Origin: Mediterranea sp. (in: CFB group bacteria)
GTDB lineage: Bacteria; Bacteroidota; Bacteroidia; Bacteroidales; Bacteroidaceae
DNA length: 55,910 bases
Direction of reading: 5' to 3'
NCBI GenBank assembly: GCA_031261785.1
Contig: JAISIZ010000088.1
Coordinates: 1-55,910 of the forward strand
How positions within the stretch are numbered: the stretch's first letter is position 1; every line of letters begins with the position of its first letter. This document shows, one piece after another, positions 47,168 to 55,910 of this stretch. The notes beneath the pieces were generated by a model. It worked only from the letters and a program-made list of their open reading frames with translations, was not told the origin of the DNA and searched no databases. The position numbers and the translations under genes were made by a program.

Positions 47168-48649
47168 ATGAAAAAAAGCACTTGGCGCAAACACCATAAG
47201 TGGTTCGGGCTGCTCTTCGGCTTCTTCTTGCTGATGTTTTGCCTGTCGGGCATCGTGCTCAACCACCGCACGCTGGTGTCCGACATCAACGTTGGCCGGG
47301 GACTGTTGCCTCCGAGCTACCGTTACAGTCATTGGAACAATGGATTGCTGCGAGGCACCTTGCGATACGCCGACACTTTGCTGGTTTATGGCGGGAGCGG
47401 CGTATGGCGCACCGATAGCCTCGCCTCCTTCATCGCCGACTTCAACCAAGGGCTTCCCGGGGGAGCCGACTTCCGCAACATCCGCGGCGTCGTCAGGACG
47501 GCGGATGGAGAACTTTTCGCCGCCGGACAATTCGGGCTGTATAGCCACCAGCCGTCGGGAGAATGGGAAGAGACGCCCCTCCCGCTGGACGCACACGAAC
47601 GGCTGACCGACCTCGTCGCCCACGGAGACACCCTGATCGCCGTAGGACGCTCACGGCTCTATGTCTCCACCCTGCCTTATCGGGAATTCCGGCCGCTGAC
47701 GCTGAAAGCCCCCACCGGATACGACGGGCGCGTCTCCCTTTTCCGCACCGTATGGTTGTTGCATAGCGGCGAGCTATTTGGCGTAGCGGGCAAGGTGTTG
47801 ATGGACATCGTGGCGCTGGTCCTTATCCTCCTCACCTTCACCGGCATCCTCTATTGGCTGCTGCCCAAGTACATCATCCGCGCCCGCAAGGCGGGACGCA
47901 AAGCCCTGCGCGGGCTGAAGCTGATAAAAGGCTCGCTCGCCTGGCACAATAAGCTGGGCGCCGCCACCATTATTCTCACCCTCTTCGTCAGCGTCACGGG
48001 ATGGATGCTTCGCCCGCCGGTGCTCATCGCCCTGGCGCAAGGGCGCGTACCCGCCATCCCCGGCACCACGCTCAGCTCCCCCAACGCCTGGAACGACAAA
48101 CTACGCATGATGCGTTACGACGAAGCCGCGGGCGACTGGCTCCTCTCCACCTCCGAAGGGTTCTATGCCCTGCGCCGCCTGGACGACATCCCGCGGGAAG
48201 AACCCCACACCCCACCCGTCAGCGTGATGGGACTGAACGTCTTCGCGCCACACGACGACGGATACTGGTTGGCCGGCTCTTTCAGCGGGCTTTATCTGTG
48301 GGACAGGAAAAAGGGAACATCTATCGATTGCTTCACGGGCCTGCCCGCCACGAACCAGAGCGGCCCTCCCTTCGGACAGCGAGCCATCGCGGGCTACAGT
48401 CGCGACTTCGCCGGTCGCGAGTTCGCCGTGGACTACAAGGCCGGCACCGACGCCATAGCCATGCCACCCTGGATGGCCAAGCTTCCCATGTCGCTATGGA
48501 ACCTCTGCCTCGAGATCCACACGGGGCGTATCTACACCTTCCTGGGCAACGGCACGCTCGTCTACATCTTCTTTGCCGGCCTCATCGTGGCATGGGTGCT
48601 ATGGAGCGGATACCGGATCCGGCGCGGAAAGGCGAAGGGCGCGACCTGA
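47168..48649 (+). CDS. PepSY-associated transmembrane protein
   Basis: A 493-residue inner-membrane protein that starts MKKSTWRKHHKWFGLLFGFFLLMFCLSG-like, the usual PepSY_TM N-terminus. Membrane helices are at about 12-32, 205-227, 262-282 and 465-485; large periplasmic regions lie between them. Such proteins are linked to iron or siderophore use and electron transfer to ferric chelates; no TonB receptor gene is next to it. A CATCTTCG sequence at 47152-47159 may be its -7 box. It is intact among decayed genes. Confidence 0.85.
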   Translation: MKKSTWRKHHKWFGLLFGFFLLMFCLSGIVLNHRTLVSDINVGRGLLPPSYRYSHWNNGLLRGTLRYADTLLVYGGSGVWRTDSLASFIADFNQGLPGGADFRNIRGVVRTADGELFAAGQFGLYSHQPSGEWEETPLPLDAHERLTDLVAHGDTLIAVGRSRLYVSTLPYREFRPLTLKAPTGYDGRVSLFRTVWLLHSGELFGVAGKVLMDIVALVLILLTFTGILYWLLPKYIIRARKAGRKALRGLKLIKGSLAWHNKLGAATIILTLFVSVTGWMLRPPVLIALAQGRVPAIPGTTLSSPNAWNDKLRMMRYDEAAGDWLLSTSEGFYALRRLDDIPREEPHTPPVSVMGLNVFAPHDDGYWLAGSFSGLYLWDRKKGTSIDCFTGLPATNQSGPPFGQRAIAGYSRDFAGREFAVDYKAGTDAIAMPPWMAKLPMSLWNLCLEIHTGRIYTFLGNGTLVYIFFAGLIVAWVLWSGYRIRRGKAKGAT

Positions 48650-48712
48650 TTGGCCCTCAACCCCATCCACGCTCTATCGTTATCCGGCCGAAGCCCAATG
48701 AAAGCGGCGCCA

Positions 48713-51700
48713 TCACCTATCGGCGAATCTAATCCTTCCCCCTTCGTCTTTGACCAAAGCCTTCTCGGATAACAGGCGGAGCGCTTGCCCTGTCGCGGCA
48801 TCCAGATTCGTTCCTTTCCGGCTAAAGCCAAGCACTTGGGAGGTCAATCGTTTCAAGTCTTCGGCCGGCAGCGCGATTTGTTGCTCAAGGACATAGCACA
48901 TGGCGTTCATCACCTCTATAATAGGGATGTCCAAGATGTCCCGCTTCGAGTTTACGCGATATAGCGTATAGTTTTCCGACTTTTCCCAGTTCTCCCAGTA
49001 AGTGGTTTGCGCGTCATGGGACACGCTGTCCGCATGTACTTCGGTGCTCGTCCGGAGCAATGAGTCTATCATGACTTGTAAGCGGGGACTCATTCTCGAC
49101 AGATGCCAAATCTCGGCAATGCGCTTGTATAGCAGCGTATTCGTGATAGGTTGCTCAATCGCAATTATTTGTTCCAATTGTCGCCCCACTTGTCCGGCGC
49201 AAGAGAGGACCATGTCGATATTCGTCTCTTGGTCAATTGTCGCCAAATGGGCAAACACGTAGTCTGTTTCCCGCATGTTGACTGGTTCGTATACCGATTC
49301 TTCCGCGGCATCCGCATCCGCGGCGTCATTCGCCATATCCGCAGCGCCATCCGCCATGTCATGCGTGTCGCCGTCAGGCCCTTCAGGTCTCTCATCCTGT
49401 ATTTCCTGTATCATCGCCATCACCCGGTCAATGACTCTTTGGCTATTTTCGAACCAGTCGACAGACCATATCCGTACAATTCTCCAATGCAGCATGCCCA
49501 AGACGTTTGGCTGCACGATTTCCCTGTCGCGCGTAGTCTTGGCGTCATAATAGGTTTTCCCATCGCATAAGATACCCAGGATATAATCGTCGGGCGACGC
49601 AGGATTCCTGACAGCTATATCCACCTTGAACTCCGAACGTCCAACGAATAGGTCGACCATATACCCCCGTTGCTCGATGGCTCGCGCGATCAACGGAATG
49701 AAATTGTCCTGAGCCGGACAATGCGCCTGGTTCGCCGGCGTAACCAAGGCCCCATGTTCGGCAAACTCGAGGAATTTCTTCAATCCCTCCACCCCTTTCG
49801 ACTTCGTTCGCTTGAGGTCGATCTGGTCCGACCGCAAGGTAGAGAAGACAATCATCTCATAGCGTGCGCGCGAGACGGCGACGTTGAGGCGCCGTTCGCC
49901 CCCCTGGTTGTTCAGCGGGCCAAAATTCATGGAGACATTTCCCTTGCTATCCGGCCCATAGCCTATGGAAAAGAGGATAATGTCCCGTTCGTCTCCCTGG
50001 ACATTCTCCAGATTTTTTATGAAGATGGGTTCTTCGCCGTGAAACGCTATTTGCTCCAGATCGGGATGTTTCACGAGTTCGTCCAACAGTAAATCTTCGA
50101 TGAGGTTCTGCTGCACCTGGCTGAACGCGACCACGCCGATGCTTCTCGCCGACAAGGCGTCGCTCCGCAAGCGTCGCACGATTTCGTCGACCACCGCCGC
50201 CGCCTCGGCACGGTTGCTCCGTGTGCGTCCTTTGTCGTACGTTCCGCTGATCCGTCGCAACGAAACCTTGGATGCCCGGTCGTCGACAGAGGGAAACGTG
50301 TACAATTTCCCATCGTAGTACTGCGTATTGCTGAAGGCGATCAGGCTCTCGTGCTTGCTCCGGTAATGCCACGAAAGGTAGCGTGATGGCATCGACAGGG
50401 ACAGACAATCTTCCAAGATGCTTTCCATATCGTCGAACGCGGCCTCTTCTTCGTCGACTTGTGACGACGAGAAGAAGCTGGTGGGAGGCATCTGCTTGGG
50501 ATCGCCAACCACGACCAGCGCCTTTCCCCGGGCGATGGCGCCAACGGCTTCGCTGGTGGGCATTTGCGAAGCCTCGTCAAAGATGACCACATCAAACTTG
50601 TCGGCATCCAGGTCGATATATTGGGCTACGGAGATTGGACTCATCAGCATACAGGGACATAATTTGGGCAGCAGCGTCGGTATCTGGTCGATGATGCGCC
50701 GTATGGACATGCCACGCCCTCCATTGGAAATGTTGCGCTTGAGTATCCCTACTTCCGAGCTATTGGCCGCCTCCATCGTCAGCGACGGCACACGGGCCGC
50801 CAACCGGCAATACACTTCCTTTTTGGTCAGTTCCTGGAATTCGGCCGACATTTGCTTATACCTATCAATGAGTTGCTCAAACAGCAATCCATTGAATAAT
50901 CTCAATGATTGGTCGGCATTAATAACGTTCATGGCCATCTGGTGATTGACGCCTTTGAACAGGGCGCGGGCAATCTCCATGCCGGTGCGATGCCGTTCCT
51001 CGACACCATGTACCAGGATGTCGAGGTGGGCGCTATCCATCTCGGCCTTGCGGACACACCATTGGTTCCAGTCCTTGACCTTATCACGATGCGCTATCCA
51101 ACGGGCCAATAGGAGCGGAACTTCCGAAGAGGTACGCTCATCCGGCAAATTCATCACGCACAACGCGGCCGCTTCGCCCCGCGCCGCGTCATATTCGCCG
51201 AAGGCCGCCGCCAGCCGTTCCAACACAGGCCTCTGTACCTGTTCAAACTGCGCCCAGTTGTCGGCTATCGGCCGCATGAACGCCGACAGCAGCCCGGCCA
51301 GCGGCGTCGCGGTGAGTTGGGCATGGGCAACCAGTCCCTTGTATAGCTCGATGGCCAGCGCCAACGTATCGCGCATCGTATCCCATCGCTCTTTTCCCCG
51401 CATAGCCAGGGAGCCAAACGCTTGCGTCAGTTGCTCCTGCCGTTCATTGACTTCCACCCCGCGTCGCTGATAGGACTCCAGGTCGTCCAGGAAGTGGTCG
51501 ACCTCCGTTTCCACCAAGAGCGCGTTGTAGAGCCGCAAATGTTTGATATACGCACGTTTGGCGAAATACTGCGGTATGAACCATTTCGCGTGGATAGCTT
51601 GCCATTCCTGCTTGAGCGCACGCGCGTCCTCCCGCAATGCTTCGGGCGCGAAGCGTGTCAGCAGGTCGCTCTTGACCCGGTCGCGTTCCTGACCGGCGGC

Positions 51701-54559
51701 AATGAGTTCTTGGTAAGCCGCGACGGCATATTTGTCGGCCGCGATGTCCAGCAGCCGCTTGTTCAGCAGGGGCAAGCCGCACAACACGCCCACGGTGTTC
51801 CCCATCCATCGCACGCCATCCATGCTGTCGGGGACAGCCATCGCAAATTGGTCCTTAAAAAACGCGTAGCCAACCGTCACGATGGTAGAGAACGCGTCAC
51901 GATACCGTGCCAGAATGGCATACAACCGGTCGATCGCGTCTACGGAAAAATCCAGCGGATACAATCCCTTCAAGGGATGCGTGGCCGGATGGCCGATGAC
52001 TTTGAAAACCACATCCAGGCCGAGGAGCTTTTCTTGCCAGGATTCCAACCGCTCCTTGTCAAACTCCTCCAGGACGGCTTGCTCCACCCGCGCTTCCTCA
52101 CCCTCGACGGACAAATAGTTGGCGATGCAGTCGTACAGCGAATAGCCGAACGCTTGCGGACGATGCAGCACGTCTATATGGTCGATCAGCTCCTTACGCC
52201 GCTCGAACAGCCTTCGCGACAAATCCCCGTATGCCGCGGGCGATTGCGGATGCCTGACTTCTATCGCTTTTTGGAGTTGCTCCAGGAAGTGCGTTTTCGT
52301 AGCCTTGTTGGAATGCATTTCCAGGCAGAAAGGCGACAGCCCAATCTTGCTCAGCCTGTTCTGCACGACCGACAGCGCGGCCATCTTCTCGGCGACAAAC
52401 AATACGCGTTTTCCCTTATACAAGATATTGGCGATCATATTCGTGATGGTCTGCGACTTGCCCGTCCCGGGAGGGCCATGCAGGATGAAGCTGCGCCCTT
52501 CTCCCGCTTCGATGACAGCCTCCAATTGCGACGAGTCCACATCGACCGGCAGCGCGTACGAAGCGGGTTCCTGTTCCCTGTCAACGATTCGGGCATCCGT
52601 CGTCGCGGAGGCATCCTCCCACTTAATGCGGTTGTCTATCAAGCTGGAGATTATCGGGTTCTCCCTGAGCTTGTCCGCATGGGTATGTATGTCGTTCCAC
52701 ATCACGAACTTGTTGAACGAGAACAAGCCTAACATCGATTCTTCTATCACGTTCCATCCCTTCATGTCGCGGATGAGCGTACGGATCGTGGCGAAAATGA
52801 GCTTCACGTCCACGCCGCTGTCGTCCTTGGGCAGTGGCAACAGCCCCGAGAGATTCACGCCATAGTGCTGCTTGAGCAACTCGACCAACGTAATATTCAA
52901 CATGATCTCTTCGTTACGGGTACGCATCACATAGCCGATCGTGCCCCCGCGACGTACGATGTCCACCGGCAGCAGCAGCAATGGCGCGAAGCGAGGCTTG
53001 GCGCTGTGATTGTTCTCATACCATTTCAGTAGGCCCAACACCAAGAAGAGCGAATTGGCCCCGTTCTCTTCGATCGACGTACGGGCCGACCGATAGATAA
53101 ACTTGAGCGCGTTCTGCAATTCCGTCTCGGGTAAGTAGGAACGGATCTTCTTGCCGTGCAGCTCCGTAATAACCAGTTCTTTCAAGTCGTTCTTATAAAG
53201 CGAGGAATCGTGTATCCCCGAATCGCCCGCCTCAATTTTCCCCTTCAGCGGCGTAGGCAAGATCTGATAATTCTCCCCGGCCTGCAACCTGTCTTCCAAC
53301 ATGTCGATCTCGAACGAGATAAATGGGATCACCCGCCTTCCCAGCCGGATGTTGATGAGATTGTTGCGCAGCGAGAAGTCCAGCAATTTCCGCTCCCAGA
53401 GCACCTGTTTCGATAAGGTCTTGTCCGCGTCCTCGCCCAGCTTAATCTCGAACCGGCTCAATTGATCCACGTTTTGGGTCGCGTTCTGATGCTCAATGCC
53501 GTCATTCTCTATTTGCCACAGGCCATCTCTGTTGATTCGCTGCGGGAGGGGGCGGATGCCGCTCGCGCCGAACCTGCAGCGGAAAACATCGACGAACAGC
53601 TCAAACCGCTCTTCATCCTTCAATTGGTTCTCGGCCATGGACACCGCGGCCTCGAACGGGACATCCCGCGAAGAGGTCAAGGCGGTGGCCTCAACCAGCA
53701 CAAGTTCGTTGATGCCATCCGCGCAGCCTTTCAACAAATAAGAAGCGTCGTCACTGACCATCCGCGCGTACATGTCGTGGATGAGCCACGCGCCAACGAA
53801 TATATGTCCCTTCAGCAGGATCAATATCGGGTGGATGCCTACGGCTTCCAGGCAAGAGGCGAACAAGAGGGTGAGGTCCAAGCATGTCCCCAATTTCTCG
53901 GCCAACACCTTATCGACCAAGCGAACCCGCTGCCCGTAGTCCTCAAAGCTGGCAGGAGGCGTGCAATACACCAGCGATTCGGACCGCAACGCCTCGTAGA
54001 TGGCCGCCACTTGTTGGCGCACCCTGTTGGGATCCTGCGTTTGGTATTCGTCCAGGTTGGCGTCGCCCGTCCACGCCTCGAGGAATTTCGAGGCGTGGAC
54101 AGCCACGCGCGAGAGTATCGGGTGGTTGGGAGTGACGAATGCCGCCAATAGTTCCGGCAAGATACCGGCACCCGTCCACTGGTCGTAGGCCATCAGGTAG
54201 AGCGGGTATTCCTGGACGAACACCGGTTTCCCCTCTATGCTCAAGGAGCAACGGAATCGCGTATGGATGCCTTCCGTGAGATCGATCAGTTTATGGTCGT
54301 CGGGCACGATCTCGAGCGACGCGACCTGGAAGGTATCCCCTTTCGGGATCACCTCCACCGCCGCGCGCGATACCTTCACCCAATCGCCCTCGATGGTTAT
54401 CTCTATGTGGTGCCAATCCGTTTCGGAACTATTGGTGATATTGCAGAAACTGTACGACGCGATGCGGTTGTGTATCATAGCATAGTTTATACATGGCAAG
54501 TATTCGATATGAATCTTGCCCACATATTCGCCATCGGCAACAGGATGCTCGGTTCTCAT
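48713..54559 (-). CDS. DUF4011 - SF1 helicase - Vsr/DUF559-like nuclease - DUF3320 protein, probable defence protein
   Basis: A 1948-residue protein. A beta-rich region (1-130) and a transglutaminase-like fold with GTCLDLT (Cys226) and KGHIFVGAWL (His252) come first. DUF4011 follows from about 385 (WERKLLDFSLRNNLINIR). The SF1 helicase has GPPGTGKS (695-702), a 600-residue helical insert, VVIFDEAS (1324-1331), GDPKQMPP (1352-1359), VQGDERDIILFS (1520-1531) and RLNVAVSRAR (1557-1566). A Vsr/DUF559-like nuclease at about 1625-1715 has VDIAV (Asp1647), CDGKTY (Asp1666, Lys1668) and RIWSVDW. After an Ala/Asp-rich linker (about 1734-1753) comes DUF3320 (about 1795-1940). The order matches, from memory, the Hhe type of antiphage protein. 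It appears to be a one-gene unit. Confidence 0.88.
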   Translation of the reverse strand: MRTEHPVADGEYVGKIHIEYLPCINYAMIHNRIASYSFCNITNSSETDWHHIEITIEGDWVKVSRAAVEVIPKGDTFQVASLEIVPDDHKLIDLTEGIHTRFRCSLSIEGKPVFVQEYPLYLMAYDQWTGAGILPELLAAFVTPNHPILSRVAVHASKFLEAWTGDANLDEYQTQDPNRVRQQVAAIYEALRSESLVYCTPPASFEDYGQRVRLVDKVLAEKLGTCLDLTLLFASCLEAVGIHPILILLKGHIFVGAWLIHDMYARMVSDDASYLLKGCADGINELVLVEATALTSSRDVPFEAAVSMAENQLKDEERFELFVDVFRCRFGASGIRPLPQRINRDGLWQIENDGIEHQNATQNVDQLSRFEIKLGEDADKTLSKQVLWERKLLDFSLRNNLINIRLGRRVIPFISFEIDMLEDRLQAGENYQILPTPLKGKIEAGDSGIHDSSLYKNDLKELVITELHGKKIRSYLPETELQNALKFIYRSARTSIEENGANSLFLVLGLLKWYENNHSAKPRFAPLLLLPVDIVRRGGTIGYVMRTRNEEIMLNITLVELLKQHYGVNLSGLLPLPKDDSGVDVKLIFATIRTLIRDMKGWNVIEESMLGLFSFNKFVMWNDIHTHADKLRENPIISSLIDNRIKWEDASATTDARIVDREQEPASYALPVDVDSSQLEAVIEAGEGRSFILHGPPGTGKSQTITNMIANILYKGKRVLFVAEKMAALSVVQNRLSKIGLSPFCLEMHSNKATKTHFLEQLQKAIEVRHPQSPAAYGDLSRRLFERRKELIDHIDVLHRPQAFGYSLYDCIANYLSVEGEEARVEQAVLEEFDKERLESWQEKLLGLDVVFKVIGHPATHPLKGLYPLDFSVDAIDRLYAILARYRDAFSTIVTVGYAFFKDQFAMAVPDSMDGVRWMGNTVGVLCGLPLLNKRLLDIAADKYAVAAYQELIAAGQERDRVKSDLLTRFAPEALREDARALKQEWQAIHAKWFIPQYFAKRAYIKHLRLYNALLVETEVDHFLDDLESYQRRGVEVNERQEQLTQAFGSLAMRGKERWDTMRDTLALAIELYKGLVAHAQLTATPLAGLLSAFMRPIADNWAQFEQVQRPVLERLAAAFGEYDAARGEAAALCVMNLPDERTSSEVPLLLARWIAHRDKVKDWNQWCVRKAEMDSAHLDILVHGVEERHRTGMEIARALFKGVNHQMAMNVINADQSLRLFNGLLFEQLIDRYKQMSAEFQELTKKEVYCRLAARVPSLTMEAANSSEVGILKRNISNGGRGMSIRRIIDQIPTLLPKLCPCMLMSPISVAQYIDLDADKFDVVIFDEASQMPTSEAVGAIARGKALVVVGDPKQMPPTSFFSSSQVDEEEAAFDDMESILEDCLSLSMPSRYLSWHYRSKHESLIAFSNTQYYDGKLYTFPSVDDRASKVSLRRISGTYDKGRTRSNRAEAAAVVDEIVRRLRSDALSARSIGVVAFSQVQQNLIEDLLLDELVKHPDLEQIAFHGEEPIFIKNLENVQGDERDIILFSIGYGPDSKGNVSMNFGPLNNQGGERRLNVAVSRARYEMIVFSTLRSDQIDLKRTKSKGVEGLKKFLEFAEHGALVTPANQAHCPAQDNFIPLIARAIEQRGYMVDLFVGRSEFKVDIAVRNPASPDDYILGILCDGKTYYDAKTTRDREIVQPNVLGMLHWRIVRIWSVDWFENSQRVIDRVMAMIQEIQDERPEGPDGDTHDMADGAADMANDAADADAAEESVYEPVNMRETDYVFAHLATIDQETNIDMVLSCAGQVGRQLEQIIAIEQPITNTLLYKRIAEIWHLSRMSPRLQVMIDSLLRTSTEVHADSVSHDAQTTYWENWEKSENYTLYRVNSKRDILDIPIIEVMNAMCYVLEQQIALPAEDLKRLTSQVLGFSRKGTNLDAATGQALRLLSEKALVKDEGGRIRFADR

Positions 54560-54953
54560 GATAGAAATTTTACATTATATTTTACATGCCGACAAATATA
54601 CGCTTTTATCTTCAGATTCCTTGATGCCATCCGCCATTAATTCTACTTGAACAGAAGATTAATACGACTTCAACAGCCGCATTCCTCTTTCCGTCCCGTA
54701 GGCTCCTCCCCTCGCGAAGTTCTTCCCCCCGCCCGCATTTATAAAAAGTTCCACAATGAATTCTATTGTGGGACATGACAACTTATCACGCTACGTTACG
54801 CTATGCTGACGGAGCTATGCGTTTGCAATTAGTGGACAATTCCAGGTCATCTTTGGAATGCTTTCAACTATCCGGTGAAATAGATTTGATATTCAGTAGT
54901 TTATAGAAGAAAGAAGGGAATATCTCCCCATTTATATTTTTCCCACTCGCTTC
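54560..54953. other. noncoding spacer between the two nuclease genes
   Basis: AT-rich spacer of 394 bases that must hold the promoter of the minus-strand 1948-residue gene. It contains a small palindrome, CCACAAT (54751-54757) with ATTGTGG (54765-54771). A 43-codon frame (54775-54906, plus strand) starts MTTYHATLRYADG; I cannot tell whether it is real and see no family match. Confidence 0.4.
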
Positions 54954-55910
54954 TCATAGCAACTTCTTTAATTCGTCCATATCAGGGAGCGCTTTGCGCA
55001 GGCGTTCCGGCATATCTTCCTTCGTCCGATAGGTGGCTACGCCCATCGGCTTAGTATAATCTCGTACGGCATATTCGACAAAGGACTTGTCGGCGTCTCG
55101 GCACAGTACTATACCTATTGAAGCGTTCTCATGCGGCTTGCGCACAAAATCATCCAAGGCTTGCAGGTAGATATTCAACTGTCCTAAGTAGATAGGCTTG
55201 AATGCGCCGCTCTTCAATTCCACGGCTACCAATGCGTTCAACTCGCGATTGAAAAAGAGCAGGTCGATAAACATTTCATGCCCGTCAATCTCCAGACGGT
55301 ACTGGTTGCCAATAAAGCTGAAATCCCGTCCGAAAGTCATGATGAACCGTTTGATGTTGGCTACGATACCATTCTCTACGACACGCTCGTCTATATCCTC
55401 GTCCCGATCGCCTAAGGCTTCAGTGTTGATATAGTCCAGCAGGTACTCGTCTTTGAACATCAGGATGGCTTTCAGCGCTTGGCGACTATCCAGCATGGTC
55501 TGGGCAAAATTATTCGGCATCTGTCCATGGTGATAGAAGTCGTCTGCCTTGAGGTGGTCACGGAGCGTATATTTGTCCCAACAGTTGACGAGGGTTTGAT
55601 GGATATAGAAAGAACGCTCTTCCAAATCTGAGACCTTTTCTATAATCTCTATGTGATGGGTAAAACTAATACCCAGAAAATCATCCATTTTCAAATCGAC
55701 CGCCAGTGGCGGGCGATTTATCACCAATAAAGCAAAGCTGTCTATATCCGTTTGGTTTTCTACCATTTCTAAATCGCCCGCCAGCGGCGGGCGATTTAGA
55801 AATATTGACCACTCTTCATAGAATCTCCGCATTCTCTTTATGTTTGTAGCCGAGAAGCCCCTTAGTCCCGGCAACTCTTTTTGTAATTGTTCGCTGATAA
55901 TTTCGATGGC
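54954..55910 (-). CDS. DUF1016-family PD-(D/E)XK nuclease, 5' end outside window
   Basis: The frame is open to the last base, so the start lies beyond the window; visible residues begin AIEIISEQLQKELPG, part of the DUF1016 N-terminal domain, followed by FSATNIKRMRRFYEEW. The C-terminal nuclease has EIDGHEMFIDLLFFNRELN and VAVELKSGAFKP, giving the Asp and ExK of the PD-(D/E)XK site. Such proteins (YhcG type) often sit near restriction systems and in accessory regions. The link between the two domains carries two palindromic repeats read in frame (NRPPLAGDLEM and NRPPLAVDLKM). Together with the preceding helicase gene it forms a possible defence region. Confidence 0.85.
   Translation of the reverse strand, partial: AIEIISEQLQKELPGLRGFSATNIKRMRRFYEEWSIFLNRPPLAGDLEMVENQTDIDSFALLVINRPPLAVDLKMDDFLGISFTHHIEIIEKVSDLEERSFYIHQTLVNCWDKYTLRDHLKADDFYHHGQMPNNFAQTMLDSRQALKAILMFKDEYLLDYINTEALGDRDEDIDERVVENGIVANIKRFIMTFGRDFSFIGNQYRLEIDGHEMFIDLLFFNRELNALVAVELKSGAFKPIYLGQLNIYLQALDDFVRKPHENASIGIVLCRDADKSFVEYAVRDYTKPMGVATYRTKEDMPERLRKALPDMDELKKLL
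55693..55719. repeat. palindrome inside DUF1016 gene, copy 2
   Basis: AAATCGACCGCC (55693-55704) and GGCGGGCGATTT (55708-55719) pair with one mismatch around AGT. On the coding strand it encodes NRPPLAVDLK. It lies 78 bases (26 codons) from the other copy, in the same frame. Confidence 0.8.
55766..55802. repeat. palindrome inside DUF1016 gene, copy 1
   Basis: A perfect palindrome: a 17-base arm (55766-55782), loop AGC, and its inverse (55786-55802). On the coding strand it encodes FLNRPPLAGDLE without a stop. It looks like a small palindromic element that tolerates insertion in a coding frame. Confidence 0.85.

Noticed and set aside
54775..54906. 43-codon open frame upstream of the 1948-residue gene
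   Set aside because: It is short, has no recognised family and no clear promoter; kept only as a note in the spacer entry.

Overview
The window looks like a chromosome segment of a member of the Bacteroidota, most likely order Bacteroidales. The signs are a SusC/SusD pair, a MurF-alanine racemase fusion, a GSCFA protein, an OstA-like protein, a DUF1016 nuclease, many lipoprotein signals, and promoters with the Bacteroidota -7 box TANNTTTG. Core genes are GC-rich for the order: one guaB line I counted is near 68% GC. I cannot fix the genus from sequence alone.

Layout: (1) 1-1116, 5'-truncated AAA-ATPase-like/PD-(D/E)XK gene. (2) 1163-16053, minus strand, a beta-mannan utilisation locus: SusC, SusD, two surface glycan-binding lipoproteins, two GH26 mannanases, GH130 phosphorylase, GPH sugar transporter and a mannobiose 2-epimerase. 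Inferred flow is surface binding and GH26 cleavage, import, epimerisation of mannobiose to mannosylglucose, then phosphorolysis to mannose 1-phosphate and glucose. Two promoters in the locus share the same operator-like box at the same spacing. (3) 16650-22090, minus strand, an AT-richer two-gene operon: a DUF1848 protein with a C-terminal CX3CX2C cysteine motif, translationally coupled to a 1456-residue protein that joins a RecB/Cas4-like nuclease, an SF1 helicase and a SAM methyltransferase fold. A 442-bp element with perfect 16-bp terminal inverted repeats sits at its 5' end. This is the best candidate in the window for an undescribed system. (4) 22592-27262, tatC, tatA, murF-alr and a GSCFA gene. 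(5) 27378-39582, housekeeping: kbl, guaB, two parvulin-like foldases, surA, an OstA-like gene, a small membrane protein, mutL, and tig on the other strand. Six 41-bp degenerate tandem repeats lie before guaB.

(6) 39946-48649, accessory and partly decayed: a PA14-containing GH31 (alpha-xylosidase-like), a GH95 (alpha-fucosidase-like), an orphan HigA antitoxin beside the last codons of its toxin, three N-terminal stubs of other families (AAA-ATPase-like, AlbA/Schlafen-type, ORF6N), and a PepSY membrane protein. (7) 48713-54559, a 1948-residue DUF4011-helicase-Vsr/DUF559-like nuclease-DUF3320 protein with a transglutaminase-like N-terminal region, a probable defence gene. (8) 54954 to the end, a DUF1016 nuclease gene running off the window, with two palindromic repeats inserted in frame.

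All family names are read from motifs without database searches. No tRNA, rRNA, CRISPR array, integrase or intact transposase was seen.
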